Assembly (NCBI GenBank): GCA_002842145.1 | Contig: PHCF01000049.1 | Location: forward strand, 1 to 64,000 | From: Betaproteobacteria bacterium HGW-Betaproteobacteria-6 | Lineage (GTDB): Bacteria > Pseudomonadota > Gammaproteobacteria > Burkholderiales > Rhodocyclaceae | DNA: 64,000 bases | Reading direction: 5' to 3' | Shown here: piece after piece, positions 15,898 through 25,151 of the stretch | How the letters are laid out: each line of letters starts with the position of its first letter | Position numbering within the stretch: the stretch's first letter is position 1 | Notes under the pieces: generated by a model | Told to the model about the DNA's origin: nothing | The model's input: only the letters and a program-made list of their open reading frames with translations | The model's database searches: none | Translations under genes and position numbers: made by a program

Positions 15898-17516
15898 GTG
15901 CTTGTCGCCGCCAACATCACCATGCAGTTCGGGGTCAAACCCCTGTTCGAGAACGTCAATGTCAAATTCGGCGAGGGCTATCGCTATGGCCTGATCGGTG
16001 CCAACGGCGCCGGCAAGTCGACTTTCATGAAGATTCTCTGCGGCGCGCTGGAGCCGTCGGCCGGCAATGTCTCGAAAGACAAGCACGAGCGCATGGCCTA
16101 TCTGAAACAGGACCAGTTCGCTTACGAAGACATGCGCGTGCTTGACGTCGTGCTCATGGGCCACGAGGAAATGTGGGCCTGCATGAGCGAGCGCGATGCC
16201 ATCTACGCCAATCCGGAAGCGACCGAAGACGACTACATGAAAGCCGCCGATCTCGAACATCAGTTCGGCGAGATGGACGGCTACACGGCTGAATCCCGGG
16301 CCGGCGAGTTGCTGCTCGGCGTCGGCATTCCGACCAGCCAGCACAACGGCCCGATGAGCGAGGTTGCCCCCGGCTGGAAGCTGCGCGTGCTGCTCTGCCA
16401 GGCGCTGTTCGCCAACCCCGACATCCTGTTGCTCGACGAACCGACCAACAACCTCGACATCAACACCATCCGCTGGCTGGAAGATGTGCTGAACAATCGT
16501 GATTCGACGATGATCATCATCTCTCACGACCGTCACTTCCTGAACCAGGTCTGCACCCACATGGCCGACCTCGATTACGGCAAGATCACGACCTACGCCG
16601 GCAACTACGACGACTTCATGGAGGCCGCCCAGGCCGCCCGCGAACGCCAGCAGAACGCCAACGCCAAGGCCAAGGAACGCATCGCCGAGCTGCAGACCTT
16701 TGTCCGCCGCTTCTCGGCAAACGCCTCCAAGGCCAAGCAGGCGACCAGCCGGATGAAGCTGATCGACAAGCTCAAGCCAGAAGACGTCAAGCCTTCGTCG
16801 CGCCAGTACCCGTGGATCCGCTTCGATTACGACGAGAAGCAGAAGCTGCATCGCCAGGCGGTCGAAATCGAGAACGTTTCCTTCACCTACGAAGGCGGCG
16901 AGCGCAAGATTTTCAACAACCTGACCCTGACCATCAACGCCGGCGAAAAGATCGCCGTGATCGGCGAAAACGGCGTCGGCAAGACGACCTTCCTCAAGCT
17001 GCTCATGGGCGAAGTGACGCCGCAGTTCGGCACCATCAAGTGGGCCGAGAAAGCCAATCCGGGCTATTACGCCCAGGACCATAGCGCCCAGTTCGCCGGC
17101 ACCGAGAGCCTGACCGAATGGATTGCCGGCTACGCTCGGGCCACCATCGACGAGGGCGGCGATCTCGAGACCCTGATCCGCGGCACGCTGGGCCGTCTGC
17201 TCTTCTCGGGTGACGAAGTGAAGAAGCCGGTCAACGTCATTTCCGGCGGCGAGCAGGGCCGCATGCTGTTCGGCAAGCTCATGCTGTCGAAACACAACGT
17301 GCTGCTCATGGACGAGCCGACCAACCCGACATGGAATCGATCGAAGCGCTGAACAGCGGCCTGGAAAAATTCCCCGGTACGCTGGTCTTCGTTTCGCACG
17401 ACCGGGAATTCGTGTCGTCGCTGTCCACCCGTGTCTTCGAGGTCAAGAACGACGGCCGGATCATCGATTACCTTGGCGGCTACGAGGATTACCTGGCGTC
17501 GCAAGGCGTCGAATAA
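15898..17516 (+). CDS. ybiT: ABC-F family ATPase (YbiT/ETT type), frameshifted near the C-terminus
   Basis: Soluble twin-ATPase ABC-F protein acting on ribosomes. Domain 1 has Walker [10 protein letters not shown] and DEPTNNLD; the linker is rich in Lys/Arg; domain 2 has GENGVGKTT and the signature ISGGEQGRM. Reading from GTG 15898 ([16 protein letters not shown]) matches YbiT. Near 17324-17328 the text DEPTN should continue [11 protein letters not shown], but 4 nt are missing and the frame is lost. The remaining 60 codons ([13 protein letters not shown] to SQGVE, ending 17516) lie in another frame. Adding 4 nt restores 540 residues. Sequence error or true lesion is undecided. Whether the truncated product works is doubtful, since the second Walker B/H-switch is lost. 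Confidence 0.88.
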
Positions 17517-17556
17517 GAAATCCGCCGAAAGCCCTCAGGGCTTTCAACGGATTTCA

Positions 17557-17591
17557 ATTTTTGCCTGTTTTTCCGGTTGACCGTGGGAATG
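17557..17591 (+). repeat. Dispersed GGTTGACCGT repeat, 3' of ybiT
   Basis: Plus-strand copy with T-rich arms ATTTTTGCC and GTTTTTCC, exact core at 17575-17584, then GGGAATG. It is the intergenic copy closest to the apparent consensus. Confidence 0.7.
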
Positions 17592-17607
17592 CCCGGTTTG
17601 ACCGACA

Positions 17608-17641
17608 AAGGCCGAAACGCAACGCGATTTCGGCCTTTTTT
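17608..17641 (+). terminator. Rho-independent terminator between ybiT and the DUF1857 gene
   Basis: Perfect 10-bp stem AAGGCCGAAA / TTTCGGCCTT with a 10-nt loop and a T run. It ends ybiT transcription, and the convergent gene may share it. A weaker hairpin (AAAGCCCT/AGGGCTTT) lies at 17528-17544. Confidence 0.8.
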
Positions 17642-18110
17642 ATTGAATCTTGCCGCCGGCCGCCAAGGTCCGGATGAGGCGGACGCAATCGACATCCGAC
17701 TGGTGGTAGGCCGATTTGACGTATTCGATGTAAGCCCGCTCCTCGGAGTTCGGGTCGGTCGCCAGCGTCGTCTGGTAAGCAAAGCGCAGGAACAGGAAGC
17801 CGGGTTCCGGCTCCTCGATGGTGATCATCAGGCTGCCGCCGGGATGGACCTCGGAGGGCTGGATGTCGAAGCGCACCCACTCCATGTCGACGAGCGTCAC
17901 GCGGTCATGAATCACGGCCGGGCCGAAATCCAGCTCGCGGAGCAGGGTGTCGGCCTGTCGCTCGAGAATGGTGCAGGATTCCAGTCCGGGCAGGAAGGGA
18001 ACGGCGTTTTCGACGCGATGGAGCAGGCCCTGCCACAGCTGATCGCGGGTAATGGTTTCGACCAGCGGGTTTTCCGGGTCGTTGATCTGGATAAGATGTT
18101 CGAAGTTCAT
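17640..18110 (-). CDS. SRPBCC-type protein, DUF1857 (AtaL-like) family
   Basis: A 156-residue protein of the START/SRPBCC ligand-binding fold, recognised by the DUF1857-like N-terminus MNFEHLIQINDPENPLVE and TRDQLWQGLLHR. The family is usually of unknown role (AtaL-related). It has no signal peptide, so it should be cytosolic. ATG 18110 was chosen because homologues start at this MxFEHLI; an ATG six codons upstream (18128) is possible. It is divergent from rsuA and convergent with ybiT. A function cannot be assigned from sequence. Confidence 0.75.
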   Translation of the reverse strand: MNFEHLIQINDPENPLVETITRDQLWQGLLHRVENAVPFLPGLESCTILERQADTLLRELDFGPAVIHDRVTLVDMEWVRFDIQPSEVHPGGSLMITIEEPEPGFLFLRFAYQTTLATDPNSEERAYIEYVKSAYHQSDVDCVRLIRTLAAGGKIQ

Positions 18111-18250
18111 GGATATATTGTATTTCATCGCCCGGCCGCCCATTGCTTTGTCGACCGCGCCTTGCCGTGCTATTCGCACTGCCGGCGGCTTGTCTTCGCG
18201 CACTGGACAGCCGGGCGATGAAATAGTTGGCTCGTGTTAACATCCCGGCC

Positions 18251-18958
18251 ATGCAACTAGAACGTATCCTCCAAAAACATGGATTTGGCTCGCGCCGCGA
18301 ATGCCGGGGCCTCATCCGTCGTGAGCGTGTCGCGATCAACGGCCAGGTTTGCGATGACCCTTTCATCGAACTCGACACTGAAGGGCTGGTGTTCACGGTC
18401 GATGGCGTCGATTGGCCCTATGCCGAATTCGCCACGCTGATGCTCAACAAGCCGGCCGGCTACGAATGCTCACGCAAGCCGAAACACCACGCCAGCGTCC
18501 TTGAATTGCTGCCGGTGCCGCTACGCGAACGCGATGTCCAGCCGATCGGCCGGCTCGACGAAGACACCACCGGCCTGCTCCTGATTACCGATGATGGCCA
18601 GCTCAATCACCAGTTGTCCTCGGCCAAGCGCAAGGTGCCGAAAGTCTATCTGGCGACAACCAAGCACCCGCTCGATCAGGCGCAGATCGACCAGTTGCTG
18701 GCCGGCGTCCTGCTCGCTGACGAGTATGAAACGATTGCCGCGGCTGCCGCCGAAATTGTCGGCCCCAACCAGCTGCGCCTGACCCTGACCGAGGGCAAAT
18801 ACCATCAGGTCAAACGCATGGTCGCCGCCGTCAGCAATCGGGTCGAGGCGCTGCATCGCGAAGCGGTCGGCGAACTGACACTGCCGCCCGATCTCAAGCC
18901 GGGCGAGTGGCGCTGGCTCTCTGCGGTCGACCTGCAAAAACTCGGATATTCCAAATGA
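18251..18958 (+). CDS. rsuA: 16S rRNA pseudouridine(516) synthase, RsuA type
   Basis: Isomerises uridine 516 of 16S rRNA to pseudouridine. The protein of 235 residues has an N-terminal S4 RNA-binding domain (MQLERILQKHGFGSRRECR), then LMLNKPAGYECSRK, the catalytic GRLDEDTTGLLLITDDG with its Asp, and the C-terminal EGKYHQVKRMVAAVSNRV. RsuA is favoured over RluB/RluE by the cluster order and the GYECSRK motif, but the exact uridine is inferred. ATG 18251 is used because the S4 domain starts there. Its TGA overlaps the oxyR ATG (ATGA), indicating translational coupling. Confidence 0.88.
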   Translation: MQLERILQKHGFGSRRECRGLIRRERVAINGQVCDDPFIELDTEGLVFTVDGVDWPYAEFATLMLNKPAGYECSRKPKHHASVLELLPVPLRERDVQPIGRLDEDTTGLLLITDDGQLNHQLSSAKRKVPKVYLATTKHPLDQAQIDQLLAGVLLADEYETIAAAAAEIVGPNQLRLTLTEGKYHQVKRMVAAVSNRVEALHREAVGELTLPPDLKPGEWRWLSAVDLQKLGYSK

Positions 18959-19869
18959 CCCTGACCGAAATGCGCTACATCGTGGCCCTGGCCCGCGAGC
19001 GGCATTTCGGCAAGGCTGCCGACGCGTGCCACGTCAGCCAGCCAACCTTGTCGGTGGCGCTCAAAAAGGTCGAAGGCCAGCTCGGCTCTCCGCTTTTTGA
19101 ACGGGGTGCCAGCGATGTCCGCATTACCCCGCTCGGTGAGCGTATCGTCGCCCAGGCCACCCGGGTGCTCGAGGAAGCGGTCAAGCTCGAAGAGATCGCC
19201 GAAGCGACGGGCGAACCGTTGAGCGGCCAACTCCGCGTCGGCATCATCTACACCATCGCACCCTACCTGCTGCCGCAACTGATCCCGGCCCTCAACCGGG
19301 AGGCGCAAAAAATGCCGCTCTTCCTCAAGGAAGACTTCACGGCCAACCTGATCCCCGCGCTCAAGGCCGGCGAACTCGACGTCATCATCATTGCGCTGCC
19401 CTTTGCCGAACCGGGCTTGGTTGCCCAGCCGGTTTACGACGAACCTTTCCGCGTCGTCGTCCCGGCCAGCCATTCATGGGCCAGCCGTCCGGACGTCAAC
19501 GGTGACGAACTCGATGGCCAAAACCTGTTGTTGCTTGGCCAGGGCAACTGCTTTCGCGATCAGGTTCTCGAGTCCTGCCCCCGCCTCAGTGCGCCGGATG
19601 CGCTCGAACATTCGCTCGAAGGCAGTTCGCTGGAAACCATCCGCTACATGGTCGCCAGCGGCGCCGGCGTTGCGGTGATGCCAAGCACGGCAGCCGATCC
19701 CCTGATCGCCAAGGAACCCATGGTCAAGGTGCTTCCCTTTGCTGGCGTTCAGCCAAAACGCACGGTCGGCCTGGTCTGGCGCGTTACCTTTCCCCGTCCG
19801 CAAGCCATCGATGCCGTACGGGCCGCGCTGCTGTCCTGTCAGCTACCGGGAGCCACGGCGGTTCGCTAA
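18955..19869 (+). CDS. oxyR: Hydrogen peroxide-sensing LysR-type regulator OxyR
   Basis: OxyR activates peroxide-defence genes when H2O2 oxidises its two switch cysteines. The 304-residue protein has an N-terminal winged helix (MTLTEMRYIVALARERHFGKAA) and an effector domain. Its GQGNCFRDQVLESCP segment places Cys199 and Cys208 exactly where E. coli OxyR has its redox pair, followed by SSLETIRYMVASGAGV. The ATG overlaps the rsuA stop (ATGA). Glutathione synthesis genes lie nearby, a typical OxyR-regulated function, but no operator was checked. It is followed by a parS-like site and a terminator. Confidence 0.95.
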   Translation: MTLTEMRYIVALARERHFGKAADACHVSQPTLSVALKKVEGQLGSPLFERGASDVRITPLGERIVAQATRVLEEAVKLEEIAEATGEPLSGQLRVGIIYTIAPYLLPQLIPALNREAQKMPLFLKEDFTANLIPALKAGELDVIIIALPFAEPGLVAQPVYDEPFRVVVPASHSWASRPDVNGDELDGQNLLLLGQGNCFRDQVLESCPRLSAPDALEHSLEGSSLETIRYMVASGAGVAVMPSTAADPLIAKEPMVKVLPFAGVQPKRTVGLVWRVTFPRPQAIDAVRAALLSCQLPGATAVR

Positions 19870-19885
19870 GGTTTCACGTGGAACG
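19870..19885. promoter_or_regulatory. parS-like ParB binding site 2
   Basis: GGTTTCACGTGGAACG immediately after the oxyR stop. It shares the 14-mer GTTTCACGTGGAAC with the site before gyrB, 16.9 kb away. Intergenic position and exact repetition support a real ParB site. Confidence 0.7.
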
Positions 19886-19889
19886 GCAG

Positions 19890-19925
19890 AAAAAAAGCCC
19901 TCGGCGTTGGCTGAGGGCTTTTTTC
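19890..19925. terminator. Bidirectional terminator between oxyR and topB
   Basis: Stem AAAAAAGCCCTC / GAGGGCTTTTTT with a 10-nt loop; A-rich on one side, T-rich on the other, so it can serve both convergent genes. Confidence 0.85.
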
Positions 19926-19943
19926 TGACTGGCTGGCGGTCAA

Positions 19944-22469
19944 TCAACTCGCCGCATCAGCTTTTTTCTTGGCTGGCGCCTTCGGCTTGGCCACCTTCTT
20001 CTCAAACTCAAACCCAACCTTGCCATCCTTGGCCACCAGATAGGCGGAGAACTTCCGGCGGGTGCGGTTGGAGACGAACTCCTTGAGCAGGTCGGTCTTG
20101 CCTTCGGTCAGCAATTTCTTCATCTGGGCGAGATCGATCGGTTGCTGAAGAATGATCTTGCCGGAGCGGAAATCGCAGGTCTTTTCCGGGCCGACCGATT
20201 TCTCGCAGACGTAGGAATTGCCGTGCTCGAAGACGTTGCTGGCGCATTTCGGGCATTTGCCGATGCTTTCTTGGGCCGAGAAGTCGACTGGTTCGGCATC
20301 GGCGGCGTCGGCCTTGTCCTGACCGAAGTCGAATTCCGGCAACTTGTCTTCATTGAGCTTGATGGCCGCAGCAAAGGTGCGGCCCATCTTGTTGCGGAAG
20401 CCGGTTAGCGGGCCGATCGTGCCTTCGTTGATCAGGGTGTCGATTTCGGCCGGCTCGAACTGGCGGCCGGCGACGATCTTCCAGAGCGAGTAGTCGCAGC
20501 CGCCGCACTGGAATTTCTTGTAGGTTTCGCGGATCTCGCCGCCGCAGCGTGGGCATTTCGCGGTCAGTACGCCAAAATCGCCGGGAATCGTGTCCGCTTC
20601 ATAGTGCTTGGCGCGTTCGACCATATGGCGGGTCATCTCGGCGATTTCGCGCATGAACTCACCGCGCGTGAATTCACCCTTTTCGATGCGGCCCAGCTTC
20701 CATTCCCAGTCGCCGGTCAGTTCCGGTTGGGTCAGTTCGTTGATGCCGAGGCCGTTGAGCAACGTCATGAGCGAGAAGGCCTTGGCGGTCGGGATCAGTT
20801 CCCGGCCTTCGCGGTGCACGTATTGCTCGCCGATCAGGTTTTCGATGATCTGGGCGCGTGTCGCCGGGGTGCCGAGGCCGCGGCCGGCCATGGCCGCCTT
20901 GAGCTCTTCATCGTCGACCATCTTACCGGCACCTTCCATGGCGGAGAGCAGTGTGGCTTCAGAGTAGCGCGGCGGTGGTTTGGTGGCGTTGGCCTTGACC
21001 GTGACTTCCTCGGTTTTTACCTTTTCCTTGGCGTCGACCGCAACGAGATTGCCTTCATCGCCATCCTGGCCTTCCTTGCCATGCACGGCGAGCCAGCCCG
21101 GATTGACCAGCACCTTGCCCTCGGTCTTGAAGGGGTGGCCTTCGACGCGGGTGATTCGGGTGGTCACCAGGTACTCGGCGGCCGGGAAGAAGACGGACAG
21201 GAAACGGCGGACGACGAAGTCGTAGAGCTTCTGTTCCAGTTCGTTCAGGTTTTTCGGGGCCTGCGGTGTCGGAATGATGGCGAAGTGATCGCTGATCTTG
21301 GCGTTGTTGAAGATGCGCTTGTTCGGCAACACCCAGTTGCGGGCCAGGATCTGGTGGGCAAACGGCGAATAGCGGGCGATCAGCACCTCGTCGTGACCCT
21401 TGCCGGCACCTTCGCCGGTCAGCACGGCCAGCGTTTCCTTGACGGTGGGCAGGTAATCTTCGGGCAGGCAGCGCGAGTCGGTCCGCGGGTAGGTCAGGAC
21501 CTTGTGCTTTTCGTATAGCGACTGGGCCAGCGACAGCGTGGTTTTGGCGGAGAAGCCGAAACGGCTGTTGGCTTCGCGCTGCAGGGTGGTCAGATCGAAG
21601 AGCGCCGGCGACAAACGGGTTTCCGGCTTGGCTTCCTCGGTTACGTCGCCCGGCTTGCCCAAGGTGGCGGCGCGGATGGCATCGGCCCTGGCTTGTTCCC
21701 AAAGGCGGTCGGCACGGGCGTGCTCATCGTCGTTCTTGCCCTTGAAACCTTCGTCGAACCATTTGCCTTTGTAACTGCCTGCTTTGGCTGTGAATTCGGC
21801 TTCGACTTCCCAGTAATCACGCGGCTTGAATTCGCGGATGCGCTTTTCGCGTTCGACAACGATGGCCAGCGTCGGCGTCTGCACACGGCCGACGGTGGTC
21901 AGGTGGAAGCCGCCGGTTTTGGAGTTGAAGGCGGTCATCGCCCGCGTGCCGTTGATGCCGACCAGCCAGTCGGATTCCGAGCGGCAGACGGCGGCATCGC
22001 CAAGGCCCTGCATTTCGTTGCCGTTGCGCAGACGCGAGAAACCGTCGCGGATCGCGCCTTGCGTCATCGACTGCAGCCACAGCCGTTGTACCGGCTTGCC
22101 GGATTTGGTGTGCTGGGCGATGTAATTGAAGATCAATTCACCTTCGCGCCCCGCGTCACAGGCGTTGATCAGGGCGCTGACATCCTTGCGCTTGATCAGC
22201 TTGGCCAGCACCTTGAGGCGGGATTCAGTCTTCTCGATCGGCTTCAACGCAAAGTGCGGCGGAATGACCGGCAGATGGGCGAATGACCATTTGCCACGTT
22301 TGACCTCGAACTCCTCGGGGCAGGCCAGTTCCAGCAAATGACCAACGGCCGACGAAATGAGATGGGTGTCACTCTCGTAATAGTCGTCGTGCTTGGTGAA
22401 CCCTCCCAGCGCCTTGGCAATGTCGGCAGCGACGGAAGGTTTCTCGGCAATAATCAGCTTTTTGGTCAT
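19944..22469 (-). CDS. topB: DNA topoisomerase III (type IA)
   Basis: Relaxes and decatenates DNA by single-strand passage. The 841-residue protein begins with a Toprim domain (MTKKLIIAEKPSVAADIAKAL; later ACDAGREGELIF) and carries the type IA active-site segment VLTYPRTDSRCLP with its catalytic Tyr. GRGLGTPATRAQIIENL follows in the central domains. The C-terminus has two zinc-ribbon-like Cys clusters (CPRCGGEIRETYKKFQCGGC; CPKCASNVF with a later CEKSVGPEKTC) and a Lys/Ala/Pro tail. The start overlaps the dprA stop by 4 bp, making it the last gene of the LysM-dprA-topB operon. Confidence 0.94.
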   Translation of the reverse strand: MTKKLIIAEKPSVAADIAKALGGFTKHDDYYESDTHLISSAVGHLLELACPEEFEVKRGKWSFAHLPVIPPHFALKPIEKTESRLKVLAKLIKRKDVSALINACDAGREGELIFNYIAQHTKSGKPVQRLWLQSMTQGAIRDGFSRLRNGNEMQGLGDAAVCRSESDWLVGINGTRAMTAFNSKTGGFHLTTVGRVQTPTLAIVVEREKRIREFKPRDYWEVEAEFTAKAGSYKGKWFDEGFKGKNDDEHARADRLWEQARADAIRAATLGKPGDVTEEAKPETRLSPALFDLTTLQREANSRFGFSAKTTLSLAQSLYEKHKVLTYPRTDSRCLPEDYLPTVKETLAVLTGEGAGKGHDEVLIARYSPFAHQILARNWVLPNKRIFNNAKISDHFAIIPTPQAPKNLNELEQKLYDFVVRRFLSVFFPAAEYLVTTRITRVEGHPFKTEGKVLVNPGWLAVHGKEGQDGDEGNLVAVDAKEKVKTEEVTVKANATKPPPRYSEATLLSAMEGAGKMVDDEELKAAMAGRGLGTPATRAQIIENLIGEQYVHREGRELIPTAKAFSLMTLLNGLGINELTQPELTGDWEWKLGRIEKGEFTRGEFMREIAEMTRHMVERAKHYEADTIPGDFGVLTAKCPRCGGEIRETYKKFQCGGCDYSLWKIVAGRQFEPAEIDTLINEGTIGPLTGFRNKMGRTFAAAIKLNEDKLPEFDFGQDKADAADAEPVDFSAQESIGKCPKCASNVFEHGNSYVCEKSVGPEKTCDFRSGKIILQQPIDLAQMKKLLTEGKTDLLKEFVSNRTRRKFSAYLVAKDGKVGFEFEKKVAKPKAPAKKKADAAS

Positions 22470-23581
22470 GTTGGGGCCTGTGGAGTCCGGCGCATGATAA
22501 GTGCCCGGTGAGCGGCTTGGTAGCGGTTGCCAGATAGGGTGGCTATTCGGCCGGAAAGTTCCAGCATCAGGAGCTCGGTGAGCAATTGCTCGGCGCTCTG
22601 ACCGGTGAATTCAACCAGGTCGTCCAGGCTGCATGGATCGTGGCCAAGGGCGGCGAGTACAGGGTGTTCGTTGTCAGCGGCAGGATTTTGCTTCGACGTC
22701 GGGGACGAGACGAAATTGCCGAGTTCTTCGAGCACATCGTTGGCAGTTTCGACCAGCTTGGCACCCTGCTTGATCAACTTGTGGCAGCCGCGTGCCACCG
22801 GCGAGTGAATCGAGCCGGGGATGGCGAAAACCTCTCGTCCTTGCTCGCCGGCGAGCCGCGCCGTAATGAGCGAGCCGCTTTCCGGTGCGGCTTCAACAAC
22901 CAGAACCCCGCGCGACAGGCCGGAGATGATGCGGTTGCGGCGCGGAAAGTTGGCGGCAATGGCGGGTGTGCCGAGTGGAAACTCCGAAATGACCGCGCCG
23001 TGTTCGACAATGGCCTGCGCCAGTTCTTTGTTGCGGGCGGGGTAGATGCGATCAGCGCCGGTGCCGATGACGGCAAGCGTGTCGCCGCCGGCTGCCAGAG
23101 CGCCGCGGTGGGCGGCGGCATCGATGCCGAGAGCCAGGCCGCTGACAATGCACAGCCCTTTGCCGGCCAGTGTTTTGGCAAAGTTCTCTGCCGTTTGCAA
23201 GCCTTGTGGCGTCGCGTTGCGGCTGCCGACCATGGCCAGCCCGCGTTTTTGCAGCAGTGCCGGGTTGCCGCGAACATAGAGCAGGCTGGGCGGGTCGGCG
23301 ATTTCAAGCAGGGCCTGCGGGTAGGCATCGTCGGCCAGGGTCAGGATGTGTTGCCCCGGCTGGCTGGCCCACTCAAGGCTACGGTCGACGGCTTCGGAAG
23401 GGTCAAAATCGAAAAGCGGATCGGCGCGATCACCGATGACACTGCGTGCGGCGAGTCGCCCGGCGGCGAAAACGGCTTCGGGTAAACCGAAAGCGGCGAG
23501 TAGCTTTCTTTGCGACTCGCCGCCGATGCCGGGAATAAGCGTCAGCCGCAACCAAACGGCCAGACCTTCGGAAATGATCAC
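22466..23581 (-). CDS. dprA: DNA-processing protein DprA/Smf
   Basis: Loads RecA on incoming single-stranded DNA during natural transformation. The 371-residue protein has an N-terminal SAM-like region (LRLTLIPGIGGESQRKLL), a Rossmann-like core with MVGSRNATPQGLQTAENF, VSGLALGIDAAAHRGAL and FPRRNRIISGLSR, and a C-terminal winged-helix-like region (LDDLVEFTGQSAEQLLTEL). It begins at a GTG that overlaps the upstream LysM gene stop and ends overlapping the topB start, so all three are coupled. DprA implies at least potential competence, which bears on the dispersed repeat described below. Confidence 0.94.
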   Translation of the reverse strand: MIISEGLAVWLRLTLIPGIGGESQRKLLAAFGLPEAVFAAGRLAARSVIGDRADPLFDFDPSEAVDRSLEWASQPGQHILTLADDAYPQALLEIADPPSLLYVRGNPALLQKRGLAMVGSRNATPQGLQTAENFAKTLAGKGLCIVSGLALGIDAAAHRGALAAGGDTLAVIGTGADRIYPARNKELAQAIVEHGAVISEFPLGTPAIAANFPRRNRIISGLSRGVLVVEAAPESGSLITARLAGEQGREVFAIPGSIHSPVARGCHKLIKQGAKLVETANDVLEELGNFVSSPTSKQNPAADNEHPVLAALGHDPCSLDDLVEFTGQSAEQLLTELLMLELSGRIATLSGNRYQAAHRALIMRRTPQAPT

Positions 23582-24609
23582 GGGTTCCTTGCCGCGTCCC
23601 CAATGATGACGGACTTGGAGGAATCGACTACGAGAGCGTAGGCAACGTTGTCGAAGACACGGAAGACGAAGGCGAGGCCGTAGCGCTCTTCCGGAACCGG
23701 GGTTTCCGTCTTGACGCCGTTGTCGTCGATGTTCACCGAGACGCGCTTGCGGAAGAGGGCCAGGACGTGGCCGACTTCGAGTCCGTCTTTCTTGCCGCGT
23801 GTCAGCGAGACGACGGATGAGGCTCCGCCTTCCTGGACGCCGCCATAGATGGACATGATGCGGGCGGTAACTTCACGGTCCGGGCGGTGCGGCACGTAGG
23901 ACATGATTTCCGGTAGCGGTGCCGGTATCAGTTCGTCGCCACGGGCCATTTCCTGCTTGGACAGCGTAACGCGCAGTGAGGCCGGTTCGCCTGGCTTGGT
24001 CAGGCGGGCATTGCCGAGGAAAAAGGCTTCGTAGGCAACGATGGCGCCTGTCTCGGGATCCTTGAGCGGCTCGCCTTTGCGGAAAACATTCCATTTCTCG
24101 ACGCTGGCATCGGGAATGCCGCTGGCGTAGAACGAATCCCCCGTGCCAAGCAGCATGCGGTCTTCCTGAGCGGCGACGATGCGGACGGCGGCTTCCTTCG
24201 GCTGGTTCTCGACAATCAGCGGTTGGGAAATGAAGGGTTCGATGACATTCGACGGAATGCTCGGAATCACTTGTTCGATTGGCGTGCTATGCGCAGTCGG
24301 CTGGGCCTTGCCGCTCTGGCCGGTGACGCGCTTGGCCATCTTGAGGCGGGGGGAACCGCTCGATACATCGAGCAGAATGATGTCGCCCGGATAAATCCAG
24401 TGCGGATTCTTGATTTCTTCCTTGTTCATCTGCCAGATTTCCGGCCAGCGCCAAGGTTGCTTGAGGAATTTTCCTGAGATGTCCCACAGGGTGTCGCCTT
24501 TGACGACGATGTGTCGATCAGGTGGGTTATCGACGAGCGTTAGCGGCTCGGCGGCCGATGCGCAGGCGGCCGTCACGGCCAGGATGAGCGCGGATATAAT
24601 GCGAACCAT
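23578..24609 (-). CDS. Secreted LysM-domain protein
   Basis: A 343-residue exported protein. A signal peptide (MVRIISALILAVTAACASAAE) is followed by a LysM peptidoglycan-binding domain at about 30-80 (HIVVKGDTLWDISGKFLKQPW, ending YPGDIILL). About 260 residues without a recognised domain follow. Genes for such proteins sit upstream of dprA in many betaproteobacteria. The role may be envelope-related; no catalytic motif was seen. ATG 24609 is preferred over earlier in-frame codons because the signal peptide starts there with GAGG upstream. It is divergent from def across 38 bp. Confidence 0.85.
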   Translation of the reverse strand: MVRIISALILAVTAACASAAEPLTLVDNPPDRHIVVKGDTLWDISGKFLKQPWRWPEIWQMNKEEIKNPHWIYPGDIILLDVSSGSPRLKMAKRVTGQSGKAQPTAHSTPIEQVIPSIPSNVIEPFISQPLIVENQPKEAAVRIVAAQEDRMLLGTGDSFYASGIPDASVEKWNVFRKGEPLKDPETGAIVAYEAFFLGNARLTKPGEPASLRVTLSKQEMARGDELIPAPLPEIMSYVPHRPDREVTARIMSIYGGVQEGGASSVVSLTRGKKDGLEVGHVLALFRKRVSVNIDDNGVKTETPVPEERYGLAFVFRVFDNVAYALVVDSSKSVIIGDAARNP

Positions 24610-24647
24610 AGTCGTAACCTCAAGCAAGCTTTTATTCCTATTTTCAT

Positions 24648-25151
24648 ATGGCCCTCTTACCCATTTTGCGTTTCCCCGACCCGCGTCTGAAAAAGGTGGC
24701 GGCACTTGTTACCAAGGTCGATGACAGCACCCGAAAACTGGTCGCCGACATGGCAGAAACCATGTATGAGGCACCGGGAATCGGCTTGGCGGCGACTCAG
24801 GTCGATGTACACAAGCGTATCGTCGTCATCGATGTTTCCGAAGACAAGAGCGAACTGCAGGTTTTTATCAATCCGACGCTTGGCCGGTGCGAGGGTTCGC
24901 ACATCGGCGAGGAGGGCTGTCTGTCGGTGCCTGGAATCTATGACAAGGTCGAGCGTGCCGAGCGGGTGTCGGTGACCTATCTCGATCTCGACGGCAAGCA
25001 GCACACGCTGGAGGCCGATGGCCTGCTGGCGGTGTGCATCCAGCACGAAATAGACCATTTGAACGGGACTGTCTTTGTCGATCACTTGTCGATGCTCAAG
25101 CAAGCACGGATCAAGAACAAGATGGCCAAACAGGCGCGCGTCACCGCATGA
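24648..25151 (+). CDS. def: Peptide deformylase
   Basis: Removes the formyl group from nascent N-terminal methionine; a metal-dependent cytosolic enzyme. All three family motifs are present in the 167 residues: [18 protein letters not shown] (metal-ligand Cys) and QHEIDHLNG (two His ligands and the catalytic Glu). Its TGA overlaps the fmt ATG (ATGA), the usual def-fmt operon. Confidence 0.96.
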   Translation: MALLPILRFPDPRLKKVAALVTKVDDSTRKLVADMAETMYEAPGIGLAATQVDVHKRIVVIDVSEDKSELQVFINPTLGRCEGSHIGEEGCLSVPGIYDKVERAERVSVTYLDLDGKQHTLEADGLLAVCIQHEIDHLNGTVFVDHLSMLKQARIKNKMAKQARVTA

